From contig NZ_QWLV01000007.1 of NCBI RefSeq assembly GCF_003515075.1, positions 145,604 through 209,603 on the forward strand: a DNA stretch of 64,000 bases. Reading direction: 5' to 3'. Below, in pieces: positions 17,530 through 26,106 of this stretch. The notes under the pieces were generated by a model that saw nothing but the letters and a program-made list of their open reading frames with translations, made no database searches and had not been told where the DNA came from. Position numbers and translations under genes: made by a program. This DNA comes from Sphingomonas gilva (GTDB taxonomy: Bacteria > Pseudomonadota > Alphaproteobacteria > Sphingomonadales > Sphingomonadaceae). The number at the start of each line of letters is the position of its first letter. Position 1 is the stretch's first letter.

Positions 17530-19293
17530 TCAGGCCGCCACGCGATCCATTGCCTGCGCCTGAAGAAGTCCCGTCTTGCGATCGACGCCATAACCCGCCT
17601 GTCGAAGCGCGATCAGAACGTCGCTCAGATGCAGCTCATCAAGAAGGAGGTGGCGTTCGATCGCGCGCCGCAGGATGTCTGCATAGAGATGACTGGGACT
17701 GGGCATCGACCCGATTCTCATCCCGGCGATTGCCTCCCTGATCAGCTCCGCTGCGTCGGCTGGCTCCGGCTTCTCCATGATCTCCGCGCCCGCCGCATCA
17801 GGTTTCTGCACCGTGATGATGAGATCGACTGTCACCACGCCCTCCGATCCTGAACTGAGACCTTTCACGGAGCGCTGGCCCTTGTCGAGGATCGCGACAT
17901 GGATGGGGGCGCCGACGAAACCGGCGTCGCGCAGCGCCCGCTGCACCAGTCCCCAGATCCGGCCATTGCTGTTGCCGAACACGACCGACATGAAGCGGCC
18001 GGGCCGGAGGACGCGGAAGGCCTCCGAGAAAGCGCCGCGCAGCAACGTCTCGTAGCGTTCGGACGAGCCGGCCTTGCGCGTGCCCGTCGTGTGGACCACC
18101 GCCTCCGACGCATTGGCGGTCGTCGTGCCGAGCCATGCCTCATGGAACAGGCTCATATCGCTGTAGAAGATATTGCTGCCGAACGGCGGGTCGGTGAAGA
18201 CATAGTCGACCGACGCATCCTTTAGGTGTGCGAGCCGATCGGCAGACGCCAGGCCATAGGTCACCGCCTCGGGCGCGGCATCGCCTTGCTGACTGGCCAG
18301 CTCTAGGTCCGCGCGGATCGCGGCTTCAACCTTGCGCCCGAATAGCTCGAAGATGTTCCATTCATAATAGACAGGTGCAATGTAGTAGGTCTGGTTCTGG
18401 GCGTTGAGTGGACGCTTGGCGCTCCACTGATAGCGCCGCGACGCCCTCGGCAGGATCGCGGTGAAGGCGAAACGCAACTTCTTCTGGATATCGGCGTCGT
18501 TGACCCTCTCGATGGCCCGCCACAGTTCGAGCAAGGCGATGGCGTTACGGGCTGAGAAGAAATCGGCAGTGCGGGTCAAGCCGGCCTTCCCAAGCCCCGA
18601 TCGGCTATACATTTCACGGGTCGAGTCGATCGACTGTGACGGCACCAGCGTCATGCGCGGGTCTGCGAGCGCGAGGGCGATGCGGGTTTCGTCCAAAGGG
18701 CTGATGGTCTGGGCGACCTGTTTGCCCGAGACGCCATCGACAACGACTTCGACTGGCACATCCTCGCCGCGTTTCCAGCGCCGCCGCTCGAACGGCGCTT
18801 CGCACGAAGGGCATTGTTTGGGTGGAGCGCCGTCCGGTGAGACATGCTCGAAATAGACCATCTGCTCGGCGCATGCGGGGCAGTAATAGGTGAACGACCA
18901 GACCGCGCGGACCATTTCGATATCCGCGCCATCGGCCTCACGCCGAGTCTGATAAAGGTTGCCGATGGCCAAGCGCGCTTCGGCTGCGACCTGTGCCGCG
19001 ACAATGCGGAGCTGGCCGGCCGCAACCTCCGCCAGATACCCCGAGCAGATATGCTGGCCGAGGACGGAAATGTCGCTGAGCGCCGCGCGACGACCCCGGG
19101 AGCGTGCCGCAAGGCCCGTCATGCCCGAGCCCGCAAAAAAGTCGGCGATCAGTTCACCGGGCTTGGAGAAGGTGTCGATGAACGGCACGATTGCGGCGAT
19201 CGGAACCTTGGTCAGATAGGCGTGGCAATTATAGACCGGATCGGTGCGTGGCGCGGTCACGGTCGAGGGGAGGCCATCGATATCCAGGGGCAT
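17530..19293 (-). CDS. DNA methyltransferase with zinc ribbon, second controller-type system
   Basis: 587-residue N4/N6 methylase. The S-adenosylmethionine motif I ADFFAGSGMTG is at 50-60 and the catalytic TDPPF motif at 367-371, an order different from the PvuII-like enzyme. Between them two CxxC pairs (138/141 and 161/164) form a probable zinc ribbon. The C-terminal about 90 residues are helical and may be a recognition part. It is divergent from a controller gene across a C-box-like site, so it is probably the modification enzyme for the nuclease at 19,607. Target sequence unknown. Confidence 0.85.
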   Translation of the reverse strand: MPLDIDGLPSTVTAPRTDPVYNCHAYLTKVPIAAIVPFIDTFSKPGELIADFFAGSGMTGLAARSRGRRAALSDISVLGQHICSGYLAEVAAGQLRIVAAQVAAEARLAIGNLYQTRREADGADIEMVRAVWSFTYYCPACAEQMVYFEHVSPDGAPPKQCPSCEAPFERRRWKRGEDVPVEVVVDGVSGKQVAQTISPLDETRIALALADPRMTLVPSQSIDSTREMYSRSGLGKAGLTRTADFFSARNAIALLELWRAIERVNDADIQKKLRFAFTAILPRASRRYQWSAKRPLNAQNQTYYIAPVYYEWNIFELFGRKVEAAIRADLELASQQGDAAPEAVTYGLASADRLAHLKDASVDYVFTDPPFGSNIFYSDMSLFHEAWLGTTTANASEAVVHTTGTRKAGSSERYETLLRGAFSEAFRVLRPGRFMSVVFGNSNGRIWGLVQRALRDAGFVGAPIHVAILDKGQRSVKGLSSGSEGVVTVDLIITVQKPDAAGAEIMEKPEPADAAELIREAIAGMRIGSMPSPSHLYADILRRAIERHLLLDELHLSDVLIALRQAGYGVDRKTGLLQAQAMDRVAA

Positions 19294-19311
19294 CGCAGTT
19301 CCAGATGTGAA

Positions 19312-19337
19312 ACTCAGAGTCTGTAGACCTATCGTTT
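19312..19337. promoter_or_regulatory. C-box-like operator of the second system
   Basis: ACTCAGAGT (19,312-19,320), a four-base gap, then AGAC-CTATC-GTTT (19,325-19,337). Layout and spacing match the site at 16,426-16,451. It lies between the divergent methylase and controller genes, so it is the natural binding site of the second controller protein. Confidence 0.6.
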
Positions 19338-19379
19338 ACACGTTCCTAGCTTCGCCGCAAGTTCGGACGGGGCAAGATA

Positions 19380-19607
19380 GTGGGCCAAACTGACCCTAAG
19401 ACCATACTCGCCCGGAATATCCGACGGCTACGACAAGCCAGCGGCATCTCGCAGGAAGAGCTTGCGTCGCGTGCCCAGCTCCATCGCACCTACATCAGCT
19501 CAGTGGAGCGCCGAGAGCGCAACGTCTCGCTCGAGAATATCTTCAAGATCGCCCAAGCGTTGGGTGTTCCCGCCACCGTTCTTCTCGAGGATGAGGGGGG
19601 CGCCTGA
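19380..19607 (+). CDS. XRE-family controller protein of the second system
   Basis: 75-residue helix-turn-helix protein (ISQEELASRAQLHRTYISSVERRERNVSLENIFKIAQALGV), closely similar in pattern to the PvuII-like controller 3 kb away and to R-M C proteins generally. GTG start. Its TGA overlaps the ATG of the next gene by one base (TGATG), the same C-R coupling seen in the first system. It probably acts on the operator at 19,312. Confidence 0.88.
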   Translation: MGQTDPKTILARNIRRLRQASGISQEELASRAQLHRTYISSVERRERNVSLENIFKIAQALGVPATVLLEDEGGA

Positions 19608-21085
19608 TGGGATTCAAGGTCGATTCCAGCTTCCTGCGATATCTTACGATGGGCGCCCGTGGGACGCGGCAGGTGATTGCGGAACTCGAGGGACTGGGTT
19701 TCGAGCCCATCGAGCTCGAGCGCTACTGCACGTCGAACAAGATCTGGGCGACGAAGGTCAAGCGGCTGCGGCTGCCCGACCTGATATGTGTGAAGACCGG
19801 CCTGAAGGTGGAGGTCAGGGCCAAGAGCGCGTTGACGATTAAGATGAGCGATGCGCCGGCCAACCCCGACCGTGTCTGGGACGCAGGCGCCGAGGACGAG
19901 GACGTTGTCGCGTTCATCGCGTGCCGGAACGGCCCGGGTGGACCATTCCCCGCCGATCACGCGGCGTATTTCGACATCGGCTCACTCAGGCGGTCGGCCC
20001 GGAAATCTATATTAGGACCAGCCAAATCGGCATCCGAGGGCGCCGAGCGCGATCGGACTTGGCCCTCGACCGTACCAAAGAGGTCAGGAACGGTGTTGTC
20101 CGTCACGCGGGACAAGCTGCTCGTCCAGATGGAGGAGCCCGCCCGTAAACAGTCGTTCAACGTGGCAGGTCGGAACGTCTATGTCGCAGCCGGTGATCGG
20201 TTCGAGGCTGGCATGACATTTCTTGCCGGGGTGCCGGACCGGATGGCCGACCTCTCGCCGCATCTCGCGCGCCGGTACGATCCGGTGAAAGGCCTGCGAA
20301 GCGCTCGGGCGGTCGATCGCTATGCCGCGGCAAAGGCGGTGCGCTTCCGTCCGGAACGTGAGCAAGCCGCGTTACCGCTCTTGGAGAGGGCCTTGAAAAG
20401 CGAGCGCGAGGCCCGGGTTGCCTTGGAGGTCGCCGGCACGGCAACAGCACTTGGCTTGGCTGCGGGACAAGGCCGTATTGCCGACTTCCTGTGGAGCGAT
20501 GATGCTGCCGATCTGAGCATGGAAGCCATCCTCATTCTCACCGAGATCGGTGGAGACTTCGCGCGCGAGCAACTTGCCCAACTTGCGGCCGATCCGGATT
20601 TCGAAGGCGACGAACGTCGGCAAGCCGCCATCTGGGGCTTGGGTAAGGCTGGCGTGAAAGCGTACCACGACCTTCTACCCTATCTGAACGACGCGGACGA
20701 GAATGTCGCTTTTCACGCAATCGCGGCGTTCGGTCACGACACGCCCCGTCCTATCGTCCAGCGGCTGGTCCGTGCTCTCTCAAATGGGGAGCCAAGCCTT
20801 GCACCGGCGGCATCTGAAGCGCTGCGCGTCATCGGCGGGCGAAAGGTACTTGAGGTGCTGGTGAAGGCGATCGAGCAAAGCGGCTCCGACTTCGCCTGGG
20901 GCATGGCGACACTCGGACGCCTTGAGCCAAAGCTGGTGCGCGAGGGATTGCGCGGTTCGCCCCTGCTAGCCCAGCTCGAACCAATGCTATTGATGGCTCA
21001 TGGCGCCAACTGGCTCACAGCGGAAGATGCCGTGGTCAACTTCGCGTTTTTGCTGAAGCAGGATCTCTATGCGCCCGTAAATTAG
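19607..21085 (+). CDS. Probable restriction protein: PD-(D/E)XK-like nuclease plus HEAT-like repeats
   Basis: 492 residues, no close named family recognised. Near the N-terminus RLPDLICVKTGLKVEVRAKS (PD at 57-58, Glu69, Arg71, Lys73) has the spacing of a PD-(D/E)XK nuclease core, though the exact catalytic lysine is uncertain. The middle (about 165-225) looks like a small beta domain. Residues about 255-460 are repeated two-helix units of HEAT type (REARVALEVAGTATALGL; RRQAAIWGLGKAGVKAYHDLL; NVAFHAIAAFG). It is coupled to a controller gene and divergent from a methylase, so the context says restriction enzyme. Function inferred. Confidence 0.72.
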   Translation: MGFKVDSSFLRYLTMGARGTRQVIAELEGLGFEPIELERYCTSNKIWATKVKRLRLPDLICVKTGLKVEVRAKSALTIKMSDAPANPDRVWDAGAEDEDVVAFIACRNGPGGPFPADHAAYFDIGSLRRSARKSILGPAKSASEGAERDRTWPSTVPKRSGTVLSVTRDKLLVQMEEPARKQSFNVAGRNVYVAAGDRFEAGMTFLAGVPDRMADLSPHLARRYDPVKGLRSARAVDRYAAAKAVRFRPEREQAALPLLERALKSEREARVALEVAGTATALGLAAGQGRIADFLWSDDAADLSMEAILILTEIGGDFAREQLAQLAADPDFEGDERRQAAIWGLGKAGVKAYHDLLPYLNDADENVAFHAIAAFGHDTPRPIVQRLVRALSNGEPSLAPAASEALRVIGGRKVLEVLVKAIEQSGSDFAWGMATLGRLEPKLVREGLRGSPLLAQLEPMLLMAHGANWLTAEDAVVNFAFLLKQDLYAPVN

Positions 21086-21093
21086 GTACCGTG

Positions 21094-21518
21094 TCACTCC
21101 TCTTCACGTCGGCGCCCTTCTTCCTCTCGGCGAAGCCGGTACTCTTTCATCACCGCCGCGAGCACCGCCACGCCCACGGTGATGTCGCCTGCCATGGCTT
21201 CCAGCCGCTGGATCTTGGCGTCGCGGAACGACCGCCGTGGAGTACCGTCCCAGAGGTAAGACTGATCGAGCTCGAGAGCTGGCCCGTGGGAGGATAATCC
21301 CATTCCGGAAAGCGCGGCCGGGAGAAGTCGAAGTCCAGGTCGTCCATCTGTTCCGATTCCACAGGCGCTCCCACTTGCCGCGTCAGCATCCTCCTCGGCC
21401 TGTCCTTCTCGGTCAGCACATGCTTCTCGTGCTTAGTGCTCTCGCTGACAGCGAAGCCAATCGTCTTGCCATCGCAGATGAAAGCGGCTGCCTGGCTCCC
21501 AAGCGTGGACATCCGCAT
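21094..21518 (-). pseudogene. Frameshifted small gene, unknown function
   Basis: Two overlapping frames read as one broken gene. The first (from 21,518) gives MRMSTLGSQAAAFICDGKTI... to the acidic LDFDFSRPRFPEWDYPPTG near 21,295. The second, one base out of phase, continues ALELDQSYLWDGTPRRSF... to a charged end RREEEGRRREEE at 21,094. The split falls at the CCCACGGG stretch around 21,290. It lies at the left edge of the catabolic cargo. I recognise no family. Sequencing error or a true one-base indel would look the same. Confidence 0.5.
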
Positions 21519-21531
21519 CCATTCACAGGCC

Positions 21532-22863
21532 CTAGCTCACGGGAGCGGTGGCGGGCATCGTGACATCAACGGGGTGCGCGGCGGCATCCTGTTCCGGATG
21601 TATTCGGCAGTATAGCGCGAACGCGGCGATAGCCGCGTAACAGAGGGCGGGCACGACAAGTGCTGCCCGAAGCGTTGTTGCATCTGCGACAAACCCGGTG
21701 AGCGGTGGCACGATGGCTCCGCCGACAATTGCCATGCAAATGATTCCTGAGCCCTCTGCAGCGCGGGGACCAAGACCCTCCGATGCGAGACTGAAAATGG
21801 TCGGGAACATGATCGCGTTGGTGAGTCCCACCAGGACAAGAGTGGTGCCTGAGAGCGTGCCGGTGGTGAAACCGGAGAGGGCGAGCAGCGCAATGGCGCC
21901 CAAGGCCACGTTTCCAAGCACATTGGCGGGCGGGAAGCGGCGCAGTAGCCAAGTGCCGATAAACCGACCAATCATGGCGCCGCCCCAGTAAAAGGCGACG
22001 CGCTCCCCCGCGGCCTGGGGCTCAAGCGCCAGCGTGTCGGGCTGCATCAGATAGTTGGCGAGCAGACTGCCGATCGCGACCTCAGCCCCGACATACACGA
22101 AGATTCCAGCCGCTCCGAACGCAAAGCGCGGGCGCTTGAGCAGGTCGAGCGAGCGCAAGGGGTTGGTCACCGATCGCCGCTCTTCGCGCAGCCGGTCGCG
22201 GCGTAGCCAGACCATCGCAGCGACCAAGACGAGGGCAGCTGCGAGGCCGAGATAGGTGCGGTCGATGACGCGGGTCTCGGCCGCTCGGAAGGCGGTGAGT
22301 GCTTCGCCGGAAAGCCTGTTCTCATCGACGGTGGCAAGGCTGCCGAGGATCAGAATCGCGCCGACATAGGGGAAGATGGTGGTGCCCAAGGAATTGAAGG
22401 CCTGGGCGAACGTCAGGCGACTGTGCGCGGTGCGGGGTTCGCCGAGCATCGAGATCAGCGGGTTTGCGACGACTTGGACGATGGTGATGCCGGAGGCGAG
22501 CACAAACAGCGCAGCGAGGAAGGTGACAAACAGGCCGGAGGAGGAGGCGGGAAGGAACAGCAGGCAGCCGGCGGTCATAGTGAGCAGGCCTGCGACGGCG
22601 GTGCGCATATAGCCGAGCTTCTGGACCAGCATCGCAGCGGGCAGCGAAATCAGCAGATAGGCGAGGAAGAACGCCGACTGGACCAGCATCACCTCCGCGT
22701 AGCTCAAGGCGAAGAGATGCTTGAGCTTCGGGATCAGCACGTCGTTCAGGCTGGTGATGCCGCCGAAGATGAAGAACAGCGCGAACACGAACCCGCGAAG
22801 GTCGGCGACCGAGCCGGTTGTGGCCGCGGCAGGTGCCGCGCCGGGCTGGGAAATTAGGGCCAT
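21532..22863 (-). CDS. Sugar:H+ symporter, FucP/GluP-like MFS
   Basis: 443-residue inner-membrane transporter of the fucose/glucose-galactose permease group: FFIFGGITSLNDVLIPKLK in the first segment and the FLAYLLISLPAAMLVQKLGY block are family marks. It is the last gene of a four-gene operon; its start overlaps the trehalase end by 10 bases. Downstream of a secreted trehalase, it would most simply import the released glucose. That role is inferred from context. Confidence 0.85.
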   Translation of the reverse strand: MALISQPGAAPAAATTGSVADLRGFVFALFFIFGGITSLNDVLIPKLKHLFALSYAEVMLVQSAFFLAYLLISLPAAMLVQKLGYMRTAVAGLLTMTAGCLLFLPASSSGLFVTFLAALFVLASGITIVQVVANPLISMLGEPRTAHSRLTFAQAFNSLGTTIFPYVGAILILGSLATVDENRLSGEALTAFRAAETRVIDRTYLGLAAALVLVAAMVWLRRDRLREERRSVTNPLRSLDLLKRPRFAFGAAGIFVYVGAEVAIGSLLANYLMQPDTLALEPQAAGERVAFYWGGAMIGRFIGTWLLRRFPPANVLGNVALGAIALLALSGFTTGTLSGTTLVLVGLTNAIMFPTIFSLASEGLGPRAAEGSGIICMAIVGGAIVPPLTGFVADATTLRAALVVPALCYAAIAAFALYCRIHPEQDAAAHPVDVTMPATAPVS

Positions 22864-24557
22864 GGCGTACTCCTGGCAGCGCTGTCGCCAGACGCCGTGA
22901 TCGCGGGCTTTGAGATTGATCCGGGCACACCGGGATACAGCTTCATGAGGCCGATGGTTGTGCCGTTGGTCCAGCCGAAGCCATCCTGGAGCGGATATTC
23001 ACCGCCGCCACCGGGCCTCAGCGTCACCACATCATACTTCTCGAGAAGCTTGCCGGTGTCGGCATAGACCTTGGCGACGGTGGTCAGCCAGCGCCGGGCG
23101 ATCGTTTCGGCGAGCTGCGTCTCACCGTAATTCCTCAGGCCGCCCACCGCGATCCACTGGAGCGGTGCCCAGCCATTGGGCGCATCCCATTGCTGGCCGG
23201 TGGTGATGTTGGTGGTGACAAGCCCACCGGGCTTGAGGAGCTCGCGCTCGACAACGCGTGCGGTGCTGTCAGCTTCCGCCTGGCTCGCGACGCGAAAGAA
23301 CAGCGGATAGAGGCTGGCGGCCGAGACGTTGCCGAGGAGCCGCTGCCCGGTCCACAGATAGTCGTCATAGAGACCGGTCGTCCCGTTCCACAGATGGCGA
23401 CGCATCGCACTCGCACGTGCTCTGGCCTTGCCGCGGAAGATGGTGACGCAGGCTTGGTCATGAAGTTCGGCGCAGCCGTCGGCGATCGCGCCTTCGAGCC
23501 CGAACATCAGGCTGTTGAGATCGGGTGGCACGATATCGCTGGTACGCACCGAGCCGAGGCTCTTACCGTCGGCGAACCAGCGAGAGCTATAGTCCCAACC
23601 GCTCTCCGCTCCCGCGCGCAGGTTGCGGTAGACGAGGGACGCAGTACGGCCGCTGGCCGTCGCGGCCGTGACATCGACCCTGTATGCCTCGTCGCGCGGC
23701 GCGTCGCGATCATCCCAGTAGCGGTTGAGCAGCGCGCCGTTAGCCATGCGCACGACACGTGCCGCTGCTTGGCCGGGCTTGAGCCTATCCGCCCCATTCA
23801 TCCAATAGCGGTATTCGGCCTTGAGGGCGCGCAGGTAGGCGGCGAACGCTTTGGCGGGATGCTCTGGATTGGTAAGTTCGACCATCTTGAAGAAGAAGGG
23901 CGGCTGCGACCGACTGAGATAATAGCTGCGGTTGCCGTTGGGGACGTGACCATAGGTCGTGATCAGGTGTGCGAAGTTGTCGACCATGCCGCGCTGGAGC
24001 TTCGCCTGCTCGGGCCCGAAACCCAGCATGGTGAAGTAACTGTCCCAATAATAGATTTCGGTGAACCGCCCGCCCGGCACCACATAAGGGTTGGGCAATG
24101 GCAGAAGCGAGGACCAGCTTGGTGTCGTGGGCGTGCTCCGCGTCAACAGCGGCCAGAGCTCTCTTATGTGCGCGCGAAGCGGCAAGCCAAAAGTAGGCTG
24201 AGCCTGCTGCGTAACCGGCGGTGCCAGCTTAAAATTGGCTGCGACAAAGGCGCGGAGCGCAGCATCGTTTGCTGGCCGATTGCCCGAATAGTCGCGTAGA
24301 ATCTCAGCGGACGCCCGTCTTGGCTCGGCATCCGCCCAAAGCTTCCCGTCGGGAAAGAGATCGCTGAGTGCCACCTCTTCGAAAAAGGGCGCTAGTACGA
24401 CCGACGGCGGAGGCGGAGCAGGCGTGGCTTGCTGCCCGGCTACGGATGATCCGATTGACAAGCCAATCAGCGCCGCGGTGGCGGTAATGCGCCGCACGAG
24501 CGCGCAGCCACCGAAGACCGGTCGCGATGCCTTCCCCAATGAGCGGGAATCAGTCAT
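22854..24557 (-). CDS. treA: Alpha,alpha-trehalase (GH37), exported
   Basis: Hydrolyses trehalose to two glucoses, probably in the periplasm. About 567 residues. The N-terminus carries a basic region and a hydrophobic segment (TATAALIGLSIGSSVAGQ), a signal peptide. Trehalase signature 1 (PGGRFTEIYYWDSY) and signature 2 (QWDAPNGWAP) are intact, as are the ESGWDYSSRW catalytic block and the DGFGWTNG block. The ATG at 24,557 overlaps the end of the MaoC gene by eight bases. Its operon partners handle CoA esters, an unusual combination. Confidence 0.92.
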   Translation of the reverse strand: MTDSRSLGKASRPVFGGCALVRRITATAALIGLSIGSSVAGQQATPAPPPPSVVLAPFFEEVALSDLFPDGKLWADAEPRRASAEILRDYSGNRPANDAALRAFVAANFKLAPPVTQQAQPTFGLPLRAHIRELWPLLTRSTPTTPSWSSLLPLPNPYVVPGGRFTEIYYWDSYFTMLGFGPEQAKLQRGMVDNFAHLITTYGHVPNGNRSYYLSRSQPPFFFKMVELTNPEHPAKAFAAYLRALKAEYRYWMNGADRLKPGQAAARVVRMANGALLNRYWDDRDAPRDEAYRVDVTAATASGRTASLVYRNLRAGAESGWDYSSRWFADGKSLGSVRTSDIVPPDLNSLMFGLEGAIADGCAELHDQACVTIFRGKARARASAMRRHLWNGTTGLYDDYLWTGQRLLGNVSAASLYPLFFRVASQAEADSTARVVERELLKPGGLVTTNITTGQQWDAPNGWAPLQWIAVGGLRNYGETQLAETIARRWLTTVAKVYADTGKLLEKYDVVTLRPGGGGEYPLQDGFGWTNGTTIGLMKLYPGVPGSISKPAITASGDSAARSTPWP

Positions 24558-25059
24558 CGGCAGGTCCGAACCCACGCTTCCAGATCAGCATCGTCCTTAG
24601 AAATTCGCAGACGAGGACGCCGTGCTGATTGCGCGCGGCCGACCGCACCGTGACGATTCCCTGCTCCCGTCGCGACCTGGATTCCCGCTTCTCGGTCACC
24701 TCGGATTCGCCGTAGAGGGTATCACCGGGAAAAACCGGCGCCGGCAGTGTGATGTCCTTCCAACCAAGGTTGGCGACCGCTTTCTGGCTGACGTCACTCA
24801 CGCTCATCCCCACCAAAATCGCGACCGTCAGCGGACTTGCCACTATTGGACGTCCGAACTCGGTCTTTCTGGCATATTCGGCATCGAAATGGGCTGGATG
24901 CGTGTTCATCGTGAGCAAGGTGAACCAGGTGTTATCGGCATCGGTGATCGTGCGTCCTGGCCGATGCTCATAGGTATCGCCGACAGCGAACTCCTCATAA
25001 TAACGGCCGAAACTCTCGCGATAGCGCCCCTCGGCAACCTCGATCACACCATTCTTCAT
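24550..25059 (-). CDS. MaoC-family enoyl-CoA hydratase (mesaconyl/itaconyl-CoA hydratase-like)
   Basis: 169-residue hotdog-fold hydratase. The pattern NTWFTLLTMNTHPAHFDAEYA, with the catalytic-type Asp/His in the hot-dog helix, and the GDTLYGESEVTEKRESRSR block match MaoC-like (R)-specific hydratases acting on branched C4-C5 acyl-CoAs. It follows the lyase gene with a one-base gap and overlaps the trehalase start. Together with the CitE-like lyase it suggests hydration then cleavage of a C5 dicarboxylyl-CoA, as in itaconate or mesaconate breakdown. The substrate is inferred. Confidence 0.85.
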   Translation of the reverse strand: MKNGVIEVAEGRYRESFGRYYEEFAVGDTYEHRPGRTITDADNTWFTLLTMNTHPAHFDAEYARKTEFGRPIVASPLTVAILVGMSVSDVSQKAVANLGWKDITLPAPVFPGDTLYGESEVTEKRESRSRREQGIVTVRSAARNQHGVLVCEFLRTMLIWKRGFGPADD

Positions 25060-25060
25060 T

Positions 25061-25891
25061 TCATGCTCCTGCGAGATCCAGCATGCGCCGGAAGCGTGCT
25101 ATGATGGGGGCCTCGAGTAGGCGCCCGCCAAACTGAATGGCGCTGCCGCCGGCTGCATCGAAGGCCGCGATGGCCGCGCGTGCCTCGCTGACCGATGACT
25201 CGCTGGGGCGGAAGGCAGCGTGAATGGCGTCGAGCTGGCTGGGATGAATCGCAGCCTTTGCGCAGAAGCCGAGCGAACGGGCGCGAGCGGCTTCGGTGGC
25301 CAAGCCATCGGCATCGTTTAAGTTCACGTGCGGTACGTCGATGGCCGGAACGCCGGCCGCTGCCGCAGCAAGGGTAATCGCGGAACGCGCAGCGAATAGC
25401 GGTTCCCAATGCATTTCCACCCCCAAAGCGGCAGCAAGATCGGCCCCGCCAAACATCAAGGCCGAACAGTGCGGCGACCGTGCAATATTTGCGGCATCGG
25501 CAATACCGCGGGGCGTTTCGACCAGCGCTATCAGTGCTGGTGCGCAATGCCCGTCGACACGCCGGTCTAGCAGCTGCGCCACTATCTCAAGGTCGCGAGC
25601 GTGCTCAACTTTCGGCAACATGATCGCCCGCGGGAGCCGTGAAGCATCCGCAAGCGACGCGATATCGGCAAGTCCTGCAAGCGTGACAACGCCGTTGATG
25701 CGTATCGCGAGGCGCTCCGTGTCGCCCTCCTCTAGCAGTTCTAGGACGCTGCGACGCGCCTCCGCCTTGGCATTCTGTGCAACGGCATCTTCCAAGTCCG
25801 CGCACACGACCTCGGCGCTCGATTGAAGCGCCTTTGCGAAGCGATCGGGCCGGTCGCCAGGCACGAATAGGAGACTGCGAAAGGCGCGCAT
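25061..25891 (-). CDS. HpcH/HpaI-type CoA-ester lyase (CitE/citramalyl- or malyl-CoA lyase-like)
   Basis: 276 residues, TIM-barrel lyase of the CitE-like family. RSLLFVPGDRPDRFAKAL, DLEDAVA, ALIALVETPRGI, MFGGADLAAALG and AKAAIHPSQL are the family blocks, including the metal-binding Glu and Asp. The ATG at 25,891 gives the usual MRAFRSLLFVPG start; the longer open frame upstream overlaps the promoter region. It is the first gene of the operon lyase-MaoC-trehalase-MFS. In known pathways such lyases release pyruvate or glyoxylate plus acetyl- or propionyl-CoA. Confidence 0.88.
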   Translation of the reverse strand: MRAFRSLLFVPGDRPDRFAKALQSSAEVVCADLEDAVAQNAKAEARRSVLELLEEGDTERLAIRINGVVTLAGLADIASLADASRLPRAIMLPKVEHARDLEIVAQLLDRRVDGHCAPALIALVETPRGIADAANIARSPHCSALMFGGADLAAALGVEMHWEPLFAARSAITLAAAAAGVPAIDVPHVNLNDADGLATEAARARSLGFCAKAAIHPSQLDAIHAAFRPSESSVSEARAAIAAFDAAGGSAIQFGGRLLEAPIIARFRRMLDLAGA

Positions 25892-26007
25892 AACTAATCC
25901 CGTGGCCGAGGGCGGCCCGGAGCATGCCGACAGGACTCCGACTGGCCCCGGACGGCCCGCGCCGGGACCTTTCTCCACGGAGTAGAGGCACCACGGCCGT
26001 GGTGTCA

Positions 26008-26021
26008 ATAGTCCGGACTAT
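26008..26021. promoter_or_regulatory. Palindromic operator of the GntR regulator, divergent promoter region
   Basis: ATAGTCCGGACTAT is a perfect 14-bp palindrome between the divergent lyase operon and the gntR gene. A near-identical copy (13 of 14 bases) lies at 28,086-28,099 before the CoA-transferase and the TonB receptor. A shorter related palindrome CGTCCGGACG is at 26,064-26,073. The shared site makes these three transcription units a likely regulon of the GntR protein. Confidence 0.7.
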
Positions 26022-26106
26022 AACTAAGGACTCCTCTAAAGGTACGATATCGACTGAGGGTTACGTCCGGACGCGCTCTGTGGCAGACAGCAGAAGGAAC
26101 AGATAA

